64,000 nucleotides of DNA from Semisulcospira habei (Eukaryota > Mollusca > Gastropoda > Semisulcospiridae), in the NCBI GenBank assembly GCA_036245525.1, contig BTPG01000002.1, positions 160,914,093 to 160,978,092 of the forward strand. The letters are read 5' to 3'. Shown piece after piece: positions 21,570 to 31,090 of the stretch. The notes under the pieces were generated by a model, which was given only the letters and a program-made list of their open reading frames with translations, did no database searches and had not been told where the DNA came from. Position 1 is the stretch's first letter. Every line of letters begins with the position of its first letter. Both the position numbers and the translations under genes were made by a program.

Positions 21570-23710
21570 ATGTCCGAGACAGGTCAGGACGGGGGTCCAG
21601 GGTCAGACAGGGAGCTGGACGTCCTGTACCTGTGGAAAATTCCCATTGATCGTGCCTACGTCAAGTCCATCATAGGCATCATCAAAGTAGTCATGGCCGT
21701 AAGTATATACCCAGTACGCAAAAGACTGTCAGGCCGACGTCGGCCGCAGTGGGCCCGCGCACAGTAGTGCGCGGGCCCACTGCGGCCGACTTCGGCCCGA
21801 GAGCCTTCAGTCAGTAGACTTTATACCTTACGACTCACAGCCGAACCATACTGACCCGGCGAATTATGCCTTGTAGTAAGCCATTCTGAAACTGAGACTT
21901 TTTCAATTGAATGGACGCTTTTCAACATGCCTCCACTTGGAGAGCCAGCGGATTACAGGAGCACAGTCAGGCTTGCTGTATTCCACTTGTTTTGGCATTC
22001 AGACTTTGAAAGGGCACATGTTCAAGGCAAAATGCCTCACAAAGGAAATCGTCTTCTGTTGGTTCTAGAATGAAAGCAGCACATTTACGGTTGATAATGA
22101 TTTTGGCTTCTTTTCCAAACCTGTCTTGCGTTGGTCTAGAAGCGAAGCTTCGCAGGTATGGTTGATAATGATTTTGGCCTTTGTTGCAGATCCTGTCTCT
22201 GATTGCCTTTATCTGCTGTGCGTCAGGTCGGTCTGAGAACTGTGACGACGCATATTCATCCACATACAACTACTTCGAGTTCGTCTCCATCTCCTGCTTC
22301 CTGACCGTGATAACTCTTTGGTTCTTCTTCGTCCTCACGCTCGACAGACGCATCTTCTTCAAGTTGATACCTTGGCCGCTTGTAGTCAGTACACACTCTT
22401 TCTGCGGCTCGCTCATGTCACAGTCCTGCCGTGTGTGACCTAATCCTAGTTAGTTTGGGACAACATCTATTGAGTACACAGTGCTTAGGGACAACCTCAA
22501 TTGAGTACAAATTGTTTAGTGACAACCTTTATTGAGTTCAAACGGTTTTAGGGGCAACCTCTTTTGAATACACAGTGCTTAGGAACAACCTCTGTTGAGA
22601 ACACAGTGCTTAAGGACAACCTCTTTTGAGAACACAGTGCTTTGGGGCAACCTCTGTTTACACAGTGCTTAGGGACAACCTCTGCTGAGTACACAGTGCT
22701 TAGAGGCAACCTCTTTTAGTGCATATTCCTTAGGAACAAACCCTATTGAGTACAAGGTGTCTATAGACAACCTCTGTTGGGTGCACAGTGCCTATGGACA
22801 ACCTCGTTTGAATAAAAAGTGTGTATGGACAAAATCTATTGACTAGGGACAACCTGTATTGAGTACAGAGTGTTTGGGGACAACCGCACTGAGTACAAAG
22901 TGGAGACAACATGCACTATGTACAAAGAGCTACGACATGAACCTTAAGGTCGTCAGAAAAGTTTCGAAAAAACAAATATAAAAACTTGTATTTTTGAGGC
23001 AAGAACGTGCATTTTAGGTGCATATGAACAGGTGGAGATCTCATATTTATGTTTAGAATCGCCAACCCACAGCTTGATCTGAGATTTTAGATCTTATGGC
23101 TCTTACGTCCTTATGTGTCTCAAAACTTGGTGTGGATAATCCTCTCTGTTGCAGTATGTTTTATTTAACCCAGTTTGCACCGACGCACTGACTACAGCAG
23201 GAGATGGATCGACCTTTACAATTTAAGGGTAGTGCTAGAGAAGCGTGGCGCCATCTTGTGCCAAGCTAATCTGGCACTACCCTTGTACTATCATGGTCGA
23301 ATCACATAATGCGACGGGTACACAGTCGTTAGGTGACACCTCCAAAATTTAGGAAATGCGGCCTTCGGGTTAACTCATTCGCGGCCAGCCGCATCCGGAT
23401 GCGCGGCTTATGCCGCGCATCCGGATGCGGCTGGCCGCGAATGAGTTAAATGGGTTAAGTGTTAATTCTGACTTTCAGTGCTTTTCATAATGTCGCTTGT
23501 CTTCCTACTTATTTTATTTCAGTTTAGTCATGGCCCCAGTCTTCGCTGTGTATCCTGTAATAAGCCTTCAGAGGCTGTTGTACTCGTCTCCCTAATCAGT
23601 CCTGATGAGTGATGTGTGAATGATAAAGATAACATTGAACTTAGTGTATGGTTGAATTTCCTTTTAGCTCTGTTTAGTTTCGGTATTTTAATTTATCTGT
23701 GTGTGTGCGC

Positions 23711-23785
<75 letters not shown>

Positions 23786-25052
23786 ACAGGAGCTGGTCTA
23801 CTGCGCAGTGTACGCCATATTTTACCTGATAGCTGATATCGTCATCGCCGCACAGTCGTGTGGGAAAGACTCCAATAAAGCCGCCGCCGTAAGGACAAAC
23901 TGTTTGCTTTATTCTAACTTTCCTGCGACTTTTCCATCCTTCCTTCCTTCCTTTGTCCTTTCGTTCGTTTGTTTGTTTGTTCGTTTCGCCGGGACTCGAA
24001 GACCTGTGGATATTTCTGCTTTCATGGCCCTGGATTCCTACAGTCCTTTATGTCCGTCGTGGTCTTTTCGTTTTTCAAGATTTGCCCTTGATGTATTCCC
24101 CACTAAGCAAATCGTCTCCGGGCCCACGACGGCCGCGGTGAGCACGCGCACGGCTGTGCGCGGGCCCACTGCGGCCGTCGTAGGCCCGAAGACATTTTGC
24201 TGTCCCTAGCTGGAGTACCGGGACACATGGCTGATAAGATTTGTGGCGTTTTCATTTGTTGTTTCCTCGTTTTCTAAACTTTATCTCAGGAGCCGATAAA
24301 CGTGATAGCAGGCGTATCAGTGCTGATACTGAAAACAAGACTTTGACATGAATCAGACCTTGGTGAACCGTCAATAGCTAAGTAGTGTGTGAGACCAAAA
24401 TTGACGTCAGGTTGTTGTTTTTTTTTCTCCATCCATCGTTACATCAGTCTCCACTTGTGACTATGATGCTCCAGGGGTAAATCTACTGTACTAGTACTCG
24501 CTGTGTTTTCTAACTTGTGTCCCTTTTCTAGTAACTCCTTCCGGGACACTGGGCGCATATTTTGTCTCTGAGATCTATGTTAATTTTTGACAACCAAAAA
24601 CCCGCAGCCGTCCATGGAACATTGATGCAAATTGGTCTCAGCAAGAAGCAGGTTCCGGGGCTCATGAGGATCTATGTCCCTTGCAGTTGGATCGTGTTCA
24701 TTTTTTTCTTGTCAGAGAAGGGGTTAACTGCTGCAATATCATGTTATTTGTCACTGACCAGTGTGTCACTTCACTTCTGCTTTTTTGTTTGTTTGTTTTT
24801 TTCGTTTCTATTGTTTAGTTTTGTTGTTGTTGCTACTGTTTGTACACGTACTCATGGAAGAGTCGGCTTGTATCACAACTGAGTGCCTTGCTGTTTCAGG
24901 CGTTTGGCTTTTTCGCGTTTTTCGCGGTGGGAGCTCATATCTTCTTCACCTTCCGACAGTGGCGCGAGTCGCGTGCCGCCGCCAGCACCACCACCGCCAC
25001 GCCCAAGTCGGCACCCGAGTACGACCCCGACCGCAACATGGAACTCTACTGA
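21570..25052 (+). CDS. CMTM-like MARVEL-domain four-helix membrane protein (4 exons)
   Basis: Exons 21570-21698, 22190-22384, 23790-23888 and 24900-25052 join in phase 0 to 191 residues plus TGA. Donors are GTAAGT, GTCAGT and GTAAGG; acceptors end TTGTTGCAG, GTTACACAG and CTGTTTCAG. Residues 1-33 are hydrophilic. Four helices lie near 34-55, 74-97, 104-130 and 142-163, with a Cys pair (CC and C) around the first loop and a short cytosolic Ala/Thr/Pro-rich tail ending in an acidic stretch. Helix spacing, the YVKSI..IIK entry to helix 1 and the WPL motif before helix 3 fit the CKLF-like MARVEL family (CMTM4/6/8 type), involved in membrane trafficking and apposition; the exact orthologue is uncertain. 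I start at 21570 because it is the first ATG after the acceptor and gives the expected N-terminal length. Introns hold GC-rich palindromes, a minisatellite, two TTAA elements and a (GT)n tract. Confidence 0.85.
21732..21797. repeat. GC-rich palindrome J1 in MARVEL intron 1
   Basis: Nearly perfect arms of 31 bp (21732-21762 and 21767-21797) with AGTA loop, including GCAGTGGGCCCGCGCAC. Same family as J2 and J3. Confidence 0.85.
22441..22925. repeat. About 31-bp minisatellite in MARVEL intron 2
   Basis: Some 15 imperfect units of GGACAACCTCTATTGAGTAC followed by ACAGTGCTTA, decaying to the right. Confidence 0.85.
23165..23458. mobile_element. TTAA MITE family B, copy B4, split by palindrome E1
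   Basis: TTAA at 23165-23168 and 23455-23458. The hairpin at about 23205-23300 has mismatched arms (older copy). The right terminus TTAA-ATGGG is separated from GGGTTAA by the 72-bp palindrome E1 and its TTAA duplication. Lies in MARVEL intron 2. Confidence 0.75.
23370..23449. mobile_element. Perfect 72-bp TTAA palindrome E1
   Basis: TTAA at 23370-23373 and 23446-23449. Left arm 23374-23407, loop TTAT, right arm 23412-23445; I find no mismatch in 34 pairs. Ends CTCATTCGCGGCC / GGCCGCGAATGAG; the core includes GCATCCGGATGC. It sits at a TTAA in the right terminus of MITE B4. Decayed relatives at 31054-31090, 46159-46239 and 47214-47294. Confidence 0.9.
23699..23789 (+). promoter_or_regulatory. 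(GC)n(GT)n tract forming the 3' splice region of MARVEL exon 3
   Basis: GT/GC repeats run to 23782 and only TACACAG separates them from exon 3, so a UG repeat replaces the usual pyrimidine tract. UG repeats next to acceptors are known to bind CELF and TDP-43 type proteins and to cause exon skipping (as at human CFTR exon 9). An effect here is inference. Confidence 0.6.
24108..24202. repeat. GC-rich palindrome J2 in MARVEL intron 3
   Basis: Outer arms AGCAAA.CGTCT / AGAC.TTTTGCT; inner arms GGGCCCACGACGGCCGC and complement, centred near 24155, with GCGCGGGCCCACTGCGGCC. Confidence 0.75.
24570..24727. mobile_element. Family F element, half copy (MARVEL intron 3)
   Basis: Retains GGGGCTCATGAGGATCTATG, CCTTGCAGTTGG and right end with TTAA at 24724-24727; the left arm is degenerate. 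Confidence 0.5.
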
Positions 25053-25266
25053 ACATGGAGCCCCTCAAGTGAACATGGAGCCGGCCGCTCAAATGGAGCT
25101 CATATGAACATACAGAGCTCAACAGCCTGAACACGTGACAGTACTCATGCTCAGTCCCACTATTTCATTTGTCAAATACGTTGGCGGCCACACTGGTTAC
25201 CTCTCTGTCAGGATCGGCCGCTACGCATGATGTGACTGAGTTAGCAGATGCCCAGTAAGTGGCCAC
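25053..25266 (+). other. 3' flank / UTR of MARVEL-like gene
   Basis: Begins with a small duplication (two GAACATGGAGCC words at 25051-25085). No AATAAA that I would assign with confidence. Confidence 0.35.
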
Positions 25267-25362
25267 AAACGTCTTCGGCCGGGCCCGACGATGGCCGCAG
25301 TGGGCCCGCGCACGGGGTGCGCGGGCCCACTGCGGCCGTCGTGGGCCAGAGACGTTTTGCCG
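25267..25362. repeat. GC-rich palindrome J3 downstream of MARVEL gene
   Basis: Outer arms AAACGTCTTCGGCC and GGCCAGAGACGTTTTG; inner arms GGCCGCAGTGGGCCCGCGCAC and complement shared almost exactly with J1. Confidence 0.8.
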
Positions 25363-25483
25363 ACTGACTTGGGTAGACTGAGCCAGGGAGGTAACCGGTG
25401 CCGGTGTATCATTCAGTATGATGCCCGTTTTCTTCAGTGTGAATACTTAGTACGGACAGTATTGGTAGACCACGTGACCTAAG

Positions 25484-25533
25484 CCAGGGGCCAGTTGCAC
25501 GAGCGAGCTTAGTCGCTCGCAACTGGCCCCTGG
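25484..25533. repeat. Short palindrome, family K
   Basis: Arms CCAGGGGCCAGTTGC and GCAACTGGCCCCTGG with inner CGAGCGA / TCGCTCG around GCTTAG. Same GAGCTTAG theme as 14600-15045. Confidence 0.65.
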
Positions 25534-25692
25534 TCCTCCCATTGGCTGAGTGCACCGAAGAGCCGTATTTTTCACTGATCATGTCTCAGTTTAATTAGTA
25601 TAGCCGCTGTCGCCATCGACTCACAGGCAGGACCGGGTGGTCTATCGTAATCATTCGATCACCTCTAGCAATACTCCTCGTGTCAGTTTACC

Positions 25693-25888
25693 CGAAATAA
25701 CTTTAATTATCATCAGTAGTTCAAGGGTGTGCCAGAGTACTGCGGCTTGGCGCCTCAGTGAGGCGCCAAGCTATTCTGGCACCACCCTAGAACTAAAATG
25801 ATCGATCTATCTCCTATATCTGTAATGTAACCTTCATAGGACACTAAGTAATTTTTTTTGTAATTAACCTCAGGATGTAATGGGTTAA
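25693..25888. mobile_element. TTAA MITE family C, copy C2 (left end decayed)
   Basis: Right end CTCAGGATGTAATGGG then TTAA (25885-25888); hairpin 25717-25797 with GGCTTGGCGCC and GGCGCCAAGCTATTCTGGCA. The left end does not show the family terminus; TTAA at 25693 may be chance. Confidence 0.6.
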
Positions 25889-25999
25889 GATGTGTCCCAT
25901 TACACAACGACCATGCCATGCGGCTAGTGCCTAGACTCACGCCTGACACTGTGTCCCTTTTGATAGCAAAGATCAGCCCCGCTCGCTGAGGAGGCCAGT

Positions 26000-26060
26000 A
26001 GAGCTAAATGGGAAAGACCTCACTCTGAGGCGGAGTGATGTATCTTTCCCATTTAGCTCT
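26000..26060. repeat. Small hairpin
   Basis: 18-bp arms AGAGCTAAATGGGAAAGA and complement at 26043-26060, with an inner CACTC / GAGTG pair. Confidence 0.75.
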
Positions 26061-26071
26061 GCAGTGTCACC

Positions 26072-26256
26072 TAACCCATTTAACCCCAAGGCCGCAGTTT
26101 CCAAGTGTTGAAGGTGTCAACTAACGACTGTACACCAATTGCAGGAGATGATCGACCATCGATCCATCTCAGTCCTGCAACAGGTATTCGGTCGCGCGGT
26201 GGCAACTAAGTTCAAGAGCTGGGAAAACGCACCGTGGGCCGAGCTACATGGATTAA
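26072..26256. mobile_element. TTAA MITE family B, copy B5 (hairpin deleted)
   Basis: Left end CCCATTTAACCCC after CTAA; CACCAATTGCAGGAG then GATCGACCATCGATCC where the hairpin arms are gone; right end ACATGGATTAA (TTAA 26253-26256). Confidence 0.55.
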
Positions 26257-26662
26257 TTCTTTGGGCGGCCTCCATCTTCACGCAGTGAAGGTTGAGCATG
26301 TCAGGAGTAAGCAAAGGCCATAGGGCCCATGTCAGCAACAGTCTCGGCAGTGGCGTGGGCCGACTGTGCCCGGCATCGGCCCGATGAACTTTTGCGTACT
26401 GTCGTGGGTAGTGCGTAATCAGCCTGCTCGTTGGGGGTACGGGCTGCCGTTATAATCTCAGTCTTGCGTCGGGATAGCGGTGGCTCGCTTGTTTCTGTAG
26501 GTCATTTGGGTTTTCCCTTTGTGGTCAGAGTTTGGAAAATGTGTTGAAGGAAGTGGTCACAACTATCTTTGTGTTGAATCATAAATTCAAAGGCGATTCA
26601 CGTATTCGCGAGTCGGTCACTGTTCATGCAAGACTCAACATTGTTTGGTGTGTTCTGCGTCA
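26257..26662. other. No gene seen
   Basis: Apart from the degenerate palindrome at 26330-26395, nothing supportable. Confidence 0.35.
26330..26395. repeat. Degenerate GC-rich element near family J
   Basis: GGGCCGACTGTGCC / GGCATCGGCCC followed by GAACTTTTGCGTACTG; similar to 53700-53755. Confidence 0.4.
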
Positions 26663-26664
26663 GT

Positions 26665-26737
<73 letters not shown>
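26663..26737. repeat. (GT)n microsatellite
   Basis: About 37 GT units followed by GTGC repeats. Confidence 0.95.
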
Positions 26738-26740
<3 letters not shown>

Positions 26741-27046
26741 CGTGCGTGCGTGTGTACATAAGTGTGTGTCGGTGCGAGAGAGAGAGCGAACGCACCTCGG
26801 AGCTGCCGGACGGTTTTGTCAGCATCACCAGTCACTGTGACGGTGCGCGGCCGCAGGCTCACGCTGTTTCCATTGCGGACTGAAGTTAAACTGTTTAATT
26901 GCGTGTTCATGAGTAAATAAATACGTGTTTGTAACATATCAGTCTACAATTGTTCAAACGCTCATTCCACCATGTACACTAGTTATACTGCAGTGTTTTT
27001 GAGAGTATCTCCTTACAGATTTTTAATTTGTTTTTGTTCGTATGTT

Positions 27047-27264
27047 TTAACTCATTCAGCCCGATGCACGTATTTCCCAACTTTTAGAGGCGTCATCTAA
27101 CGATTATGAACCTGTTGCAAGAGTGATCGACCATGATAATTCAAGGGTAGTGCCAAATTAGCTTGGCGCCGATAGGCGCCATGCTAATCTGGCACTACCC
27201 TTGAATTATCATGGTCAACCCATCGTCCTGCTGTAGTGCGTCATTCACGGCTGAATGGGTTTAA
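27047..27264. mobile_element. TTAA MITE family B, copy B6
   Basis: TTAA at 27047-27050 and 27261-27264 around 210 bp. Well-preserved hairpin 27128-27215: CATGATAATTCAAGGGTAG, AGCTTGGCGCC, loop GATA, and complements. Confidence 0.82.
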
Positions 27265-27364
27265 ATTAATCTGTGTTTCGTACTGCAGTTGCTGCTGTTC
27301 TGCTTTCTGTTATGGAACCCACGGTAGTAATGACGAAAACGTCTCAAGTTGCTTTCCACACCCA

Positions 27365-27473
27365 TTATATGCTGACGAGCGAAAGAAATGCGACATTTTC
27401 AACACTGACTGAAACACTAAAGCGTTTACGGTGGTTCCGAAAATGCCGCATTTCCTTTGCTCGTCAATATAAT
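27365..27473. repeat. Hairpin with ~35-bp arms
   Basis: GACGAGCGAAAGAAATGCG and ATTTTC against GAAAATGCCGC and TTTCCTTTGCTCGTC. Confidence 0.7.
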
Positions 27474-27707
27474 AGTAGCTTACTGTGACACGTGACATGT
27501 ACAACAAATCTTTAGTCGGATTCTGAACGTGATCACCATCGTGAGGTCCATTTCTGCTTTTTTTCTGTGCCTTGTATGGTCACTGAGTTACGACAGACTG
27601 ATGTCACGTGTGTTCGTGCTGTCACCGCCCAGCGTCAGCGTCAGTGCAAGGCTGATGTTTTGGATCACAGATAAATTGCCTGTGTTTTGTGATCACCTTT
27701 GTCTCGC

Positions 27708-27793
27708 AACTTGACTCTTAAACTCCAAGAACTAAATGACTTCCATTCTATAGAATGAAAGTCATTTAGTTCCGGGAGTTTAAGAGTTGTCAA
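27708..27793. repeat. Hairpin with ~40-bp arms
   Basis: TTGACTCTTAAACTCC and GAACTAAATGACTT face their complements around TTCTATAGAA; near-perfect with a few mismatches. Confidence 0.8.
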
Positions 27794-27999
27794 CATCCTT
27801 ACGCTTAACATCAGAGAAGAAACAATTGTAAATTAAATAAATACATTTTAAAAAGATAAGTGATCGATTGCTGAAACGGCGTTAAATGTTTTGCCATAAA
27901 TATATTTTCGACTAAACTTTTGCATATTATTACACATGTGTTTCTGGTGTCAGTATATGATGCTCAATAAATATTGTTTATCACAACCGTACCTGTTCA

Positions 28000-28344
28000 C
28001 CCCCACCCGGGTCTGCCCTGGGGGACTTGGGTGGGATTAACTACTTTTTAGTTCCCAGTGTCACCCTGGTCAGCCCCACAGGGTGGGTTTTCCCCTCTAT
28101 TCTGGGGCATGTGTGTCTGTCTCCTGTATTTTACTTTTTTAAGTTCTCCCTACTGTCTGCGCTCCTGTAGCTCTTGATATTGGATGTGTGTTGCTAAATG
28201 GTCTTAGGTTTATTTAGCGTATTAGACCGGCTGGCGACATACATTCAATATTCTGTTTAGGTTTTATTTTTTTCACAAGCAGTGCAGGCACGTCCGAGAA
28301 AGTCTTGTTGCTGTCGGGACGTTAAGCAATGTACAACCAACCAG
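28000..28344 (+). mobile_element. SINE-like retroelement with 12-bp target-site duplication
   Basis: Direct repeats CGTACCTGTTCA at 27988-27999 and 28345-28356 flank a 345-bp element that starts with a C-run and CCCGGGTCTGCCCTGG and ends GACGTTAAGCAATGTACAA. No tRNA-like head is visible. Same element as 36099-36463. Confidence 0.85.
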
Positions 28345-28394
28345 CGTACCTGTTCAGTTTTTAAGCTTTGTCAGTAGTGCGACATTAGAATAAT

Positions 28395-28470
28395 TTAACC
28401 CTTTGGCTATTGTGTCTGTTTTGTCCTGATGATTTCTGCTGACAAAGTCACCGCATTCAGTGACGACAAA
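28395..28470. mobile_element. Family G TTAA element (CCCTTTGGCT), truncated into a tandem repeat
   Basis: TTAA at 28395-28398, end CCCTTTGGCTATTGTG. Its right half (CCGACAGCCAAAAA) has been expanded into the adjacent 28-bp array. Confidence 0.6.
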
Positions 28471-28608
28471 AAGCCCTACCGACAGCCAAAAATGTATAAA
28501 GCCCTACCGACAGCCAAAAATGTATAAAGCCCTACCGACAGCCAAAAATGTATAAAGCCCTACCGACAGCCAAAAATGTATAAAGCCCTACCGACAGCCA
28601 AAAATGAA
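28468..28608. repeat. 28-bp tandem array (five units)
   Basis: Near-identical units AAAGCCCTACCGACAGCC plus AAAAATGTAT, derived from the right terminus of the family G element. Confidence 0.92.
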
Positions 28609-28619
28609 TACGACTGCCA

Positions 28620-28780
28620 GTAACACGGTGATTAGCTTGGCGCCATCAGGCGCCAAGCTAATCTGGCACTACCCTTGAATTATCATGGTCGTTCGATCCG
28701 GGCTCCAGAAACTGGTACTTTGTCGTTGGGTGACACCGTCCAAAATCTGGAAAGTGTAGCCTTTGGGCTAAATGGGTTAA
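28620..28780. mobile_element. TTAA MITE family B, copy B7 (left third missing)
   Basis: Retains GATTAGCTTGGCGCC, the complementary arm, then CGATCC and the right end GGGCTAAATGGG-TTAA (28777-28780). Confidence 0.7.
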
Positions 28781-28974
28781 TTTGAATTCAGACTGCCGAA
28801 AAGGTGACTCCGAGCGAAATGCAAAGTGACGAGTGACAGTCCAACCCACCTCCGGAAAATCAAAGAAAAGTTGGGATTTTGTTGTGTTGTTTTGTTTTGT
28901 TTGGGGTTTTTTGTTTTGTATTTGGTTGTTTTGGAGGGGTTTTTTGTTTTGTTTTTTGTACCGACAATATCAGA

Positions 28975-29590
28975 GGGTGGAGGATTAGAGACAGAAGATT
29001 GGGGGGGGGGGGGGGGGGGGGCGGCGGTTACCGACGGAAAATAGGGGGAGGAGGTGGATGGTTGCCGACGGAAGATCGGGGGGTTGAGGATTACCAACAA
29101 GATAAAGGAGGGGGGGGGGGGGGCTGGGTGTTGCCGACAGAAGTTTAGAGGGTGGAGGATTACCGACAAAAGAGTGGGGGGGGGGGGGGGTTGCCGACAG
29201 AAGACTGTATGATCAGAGGGTGGAGGATTACCGACAGAAGATTGGGGGGGGGGGGCGGTGTGTGGTTACCGACAAAAGATTGGCGGGGGGGGGGGGGGGG
29301 GTGTCCGACAGAAGATGGGGGGAGGAGGTGGGTGGTTGCCGACAGAGGGTGGAGGATTACCGACAGAAGAGGGGTGGGGGGCGGTTACCGACAGAAGATC
29401 GGGAGGAGGAGGGGCAGTTGCCGACAGATCGGGGGAGGGCCGGGTTGGGGTAGTTAACGACTGGACAGAAGATCGGGAGAGGAGCTGGGCGGCTGCCGAC
29501 AGAAGATCGTGCGGGGGAAGGCTTTACCGTCGAAACTTGGTGGGGGGGGACGCGTTTACCGACAGAAGATCGGGGGGAGGGGGGTTGACA
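28975..29590. repeat. G-rich satellite (ACCGACAGAAGAT + G-run units)
   Basis: About 15 irregular units of GTTACCGACAGAAGAT or GTTGCCGACAGAAGAT separated by runs of 5-20 G. Each unit could supply G-quadruplex tracts on the plus strand. Long plus-strand frames here are Gly/Arg artefacts. Confidence 0.88.
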
Positions 29591-30072
29591 AATGATCTAA
29601 CGACCAGAGCCGATTGAAAAAAATCGCGCGTCATCAGAATAAAACTGGTGCCGGGTGTCTTATATGAAACTGATATACTCGCCATTTATAATTGAAGTAC
29701 TGCGTTTTCTGGACTTTTATGTTGGGCCTTGAGGTTGTAGGTAGGGCCCAAAGTGGCAGAGGAGGGCCACAATACAGAGCCGACTACTAGGAGAAGTTAA
29801 AACAGAGACGACTTTACTGAAGAAATATTTGTATATACCGGAGTAGCTTCCAAAAGAAACGCAACCGACAAACACGCGCAAATTCCGACGTAACTGACGG
29901 ACATTTTAAATAACATGAATTTTTGTGTGAGTGCAGTTCTCCCCATCGGCGCAGCTGTGTTAGTTAAAAAGTGCTTAGTAGACAAAAAGAAAAGTGTGCT
30001 GACAGTGCATTTGTCAGTCTGCTGGATCAAATGATGATGTCACTAGTCGATGAGTCTCAAAAACTACAAACG
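29591..30072. other. No gene seen
   Basis: A 77-codon minus frame (29797-30030) ends in a signal-peptide-like hydrophobic segment, but nothing else supports a gene. Confidence 0.3.
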
Positions 30073-30421
30073 TTAACCCGTTTCAGTGCCGGTTGACGCA
30101 GACTGTGTTCATTCCGCCAATCAGTTCCGCGTTAATACAAGTTGATACCAAAATCCCTAGCTGTCGCCAGGAACATGGCCCGATCAGTTCAATCTTCGTT
30201 AATTTAATACCAAAATCCCTTGCTGTCCCATGAACATGGCCCGATTCAATCTTCGTTAATTTAATACCAAAATCCCTAGCTGTCCCATGAACATGGATTC
30301 AAAATGGATGTCAGCAAAAGGCATGGATCCTCATGAGCCCCCGCATTTGCGGAGACTCATGAGGGTCTATACCTCTTGCATTTGGGTGGTGTTCACATTT
30401 TCTCGGCACTGAACGAGTTAA
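30073..30421. mobile_element. TTAA palindromic element family F, copy F2
   Basis: TTAA at 30073-30076 and 30418-30421. Ends CCCGTTTCAGTGCC and GGCACTGAACGAG; inner hairpin CATGGATCCTCATGAGCCCC and complement. It contains an internal expansion (three copies of a segment with AATACCAAAATCCCT), so it is longer (341 bp) than F1. Confidence 0.75.
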
Positions 30422-31053
30422 AACTTCAAAGGCTAACCCTGCATATGCACTGACATAGTTAACACAAAGGCGTAATCAGAAAGTTCATGAAAGGTGTGTT
30501 GCCACTCTTTGTTTTGCGATGGCAGCCTTTTTTGTTTTTTGTGGGGTTTTTTTGTGCTTCATTACTATGTTTTGCGGACTAGACGCAAACTGAATTCAGA
30601 CCAAAAGTTCAATTTAAACATGGACAGGAAGATCAGTTACATGTTCTCAGCCTGACAGTTTTTGTCAGTGGAACATGCCGTCAGGTGCTGCGGACCGGCC
30701 CAAACTGAAATGACGACATTTTTCCATCATTTGCTTGACACATAAATGATTCTAAAGGTCAACAACCCAAAAAAAAATTGAAATTAAAAAGCTGCAATAC
30801 AAAATATCAAAAGAAATCACCTGTTCAACAGTATTCATATTGTGATGTTTTCCAGTGAAACGAAGCACTGTTAATCAGTCGCTAACAATGATTAGAAAAT
30901 ACCTCGCTATTGCGATATTGATCTTGACAATTTTAGAGTTTATATTAATTCAGGTTCAAACAAATGATGGAACCAAGTGCCGATTGAAAAAAATGCAGGC
31001 ACTGATTTTGCTGAATCAGGGTGAGTTGGGGGGGGGGGGGGCGGAGATATGAA
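30422..31053. other. No gene seen
   Basis: A G-run lies at 31029-31041; otherwise unremarkable. Confidence 0.4.
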
Positions 31054-31090
31054 TTAACTCATTCACGACGTGACGCATCCGGATGCGTCA
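31054..31090. mobile_element. Family E palindrome, left arm and core, cut by RTE insertion
   Basis: TTAA at 31054-31057, CTCATTCACGACG, then palindromic core TGACGCATCCGGATGCGTCA (31071-31090). The right arm is missing; the LINE tail begins instead. Confidence 0.6.

Noticed and set aside
28468..28608. CRISPR-like regular repeat
   Set aside because: Units are directly tandem with no unique spacers, in a eukaryotic setting; derived from a MITE end.
29152..29617. Gly/Arg-rich plus frames
   Set aside because: Products of the G-rich satellite.
29797..30030. Secreted-peptide exon (hydrophobic segment near the end)
   Set aside because: Only a short frame with a stop soon after the hydrophobic part; the donor-like CAGTAAAG is weak.
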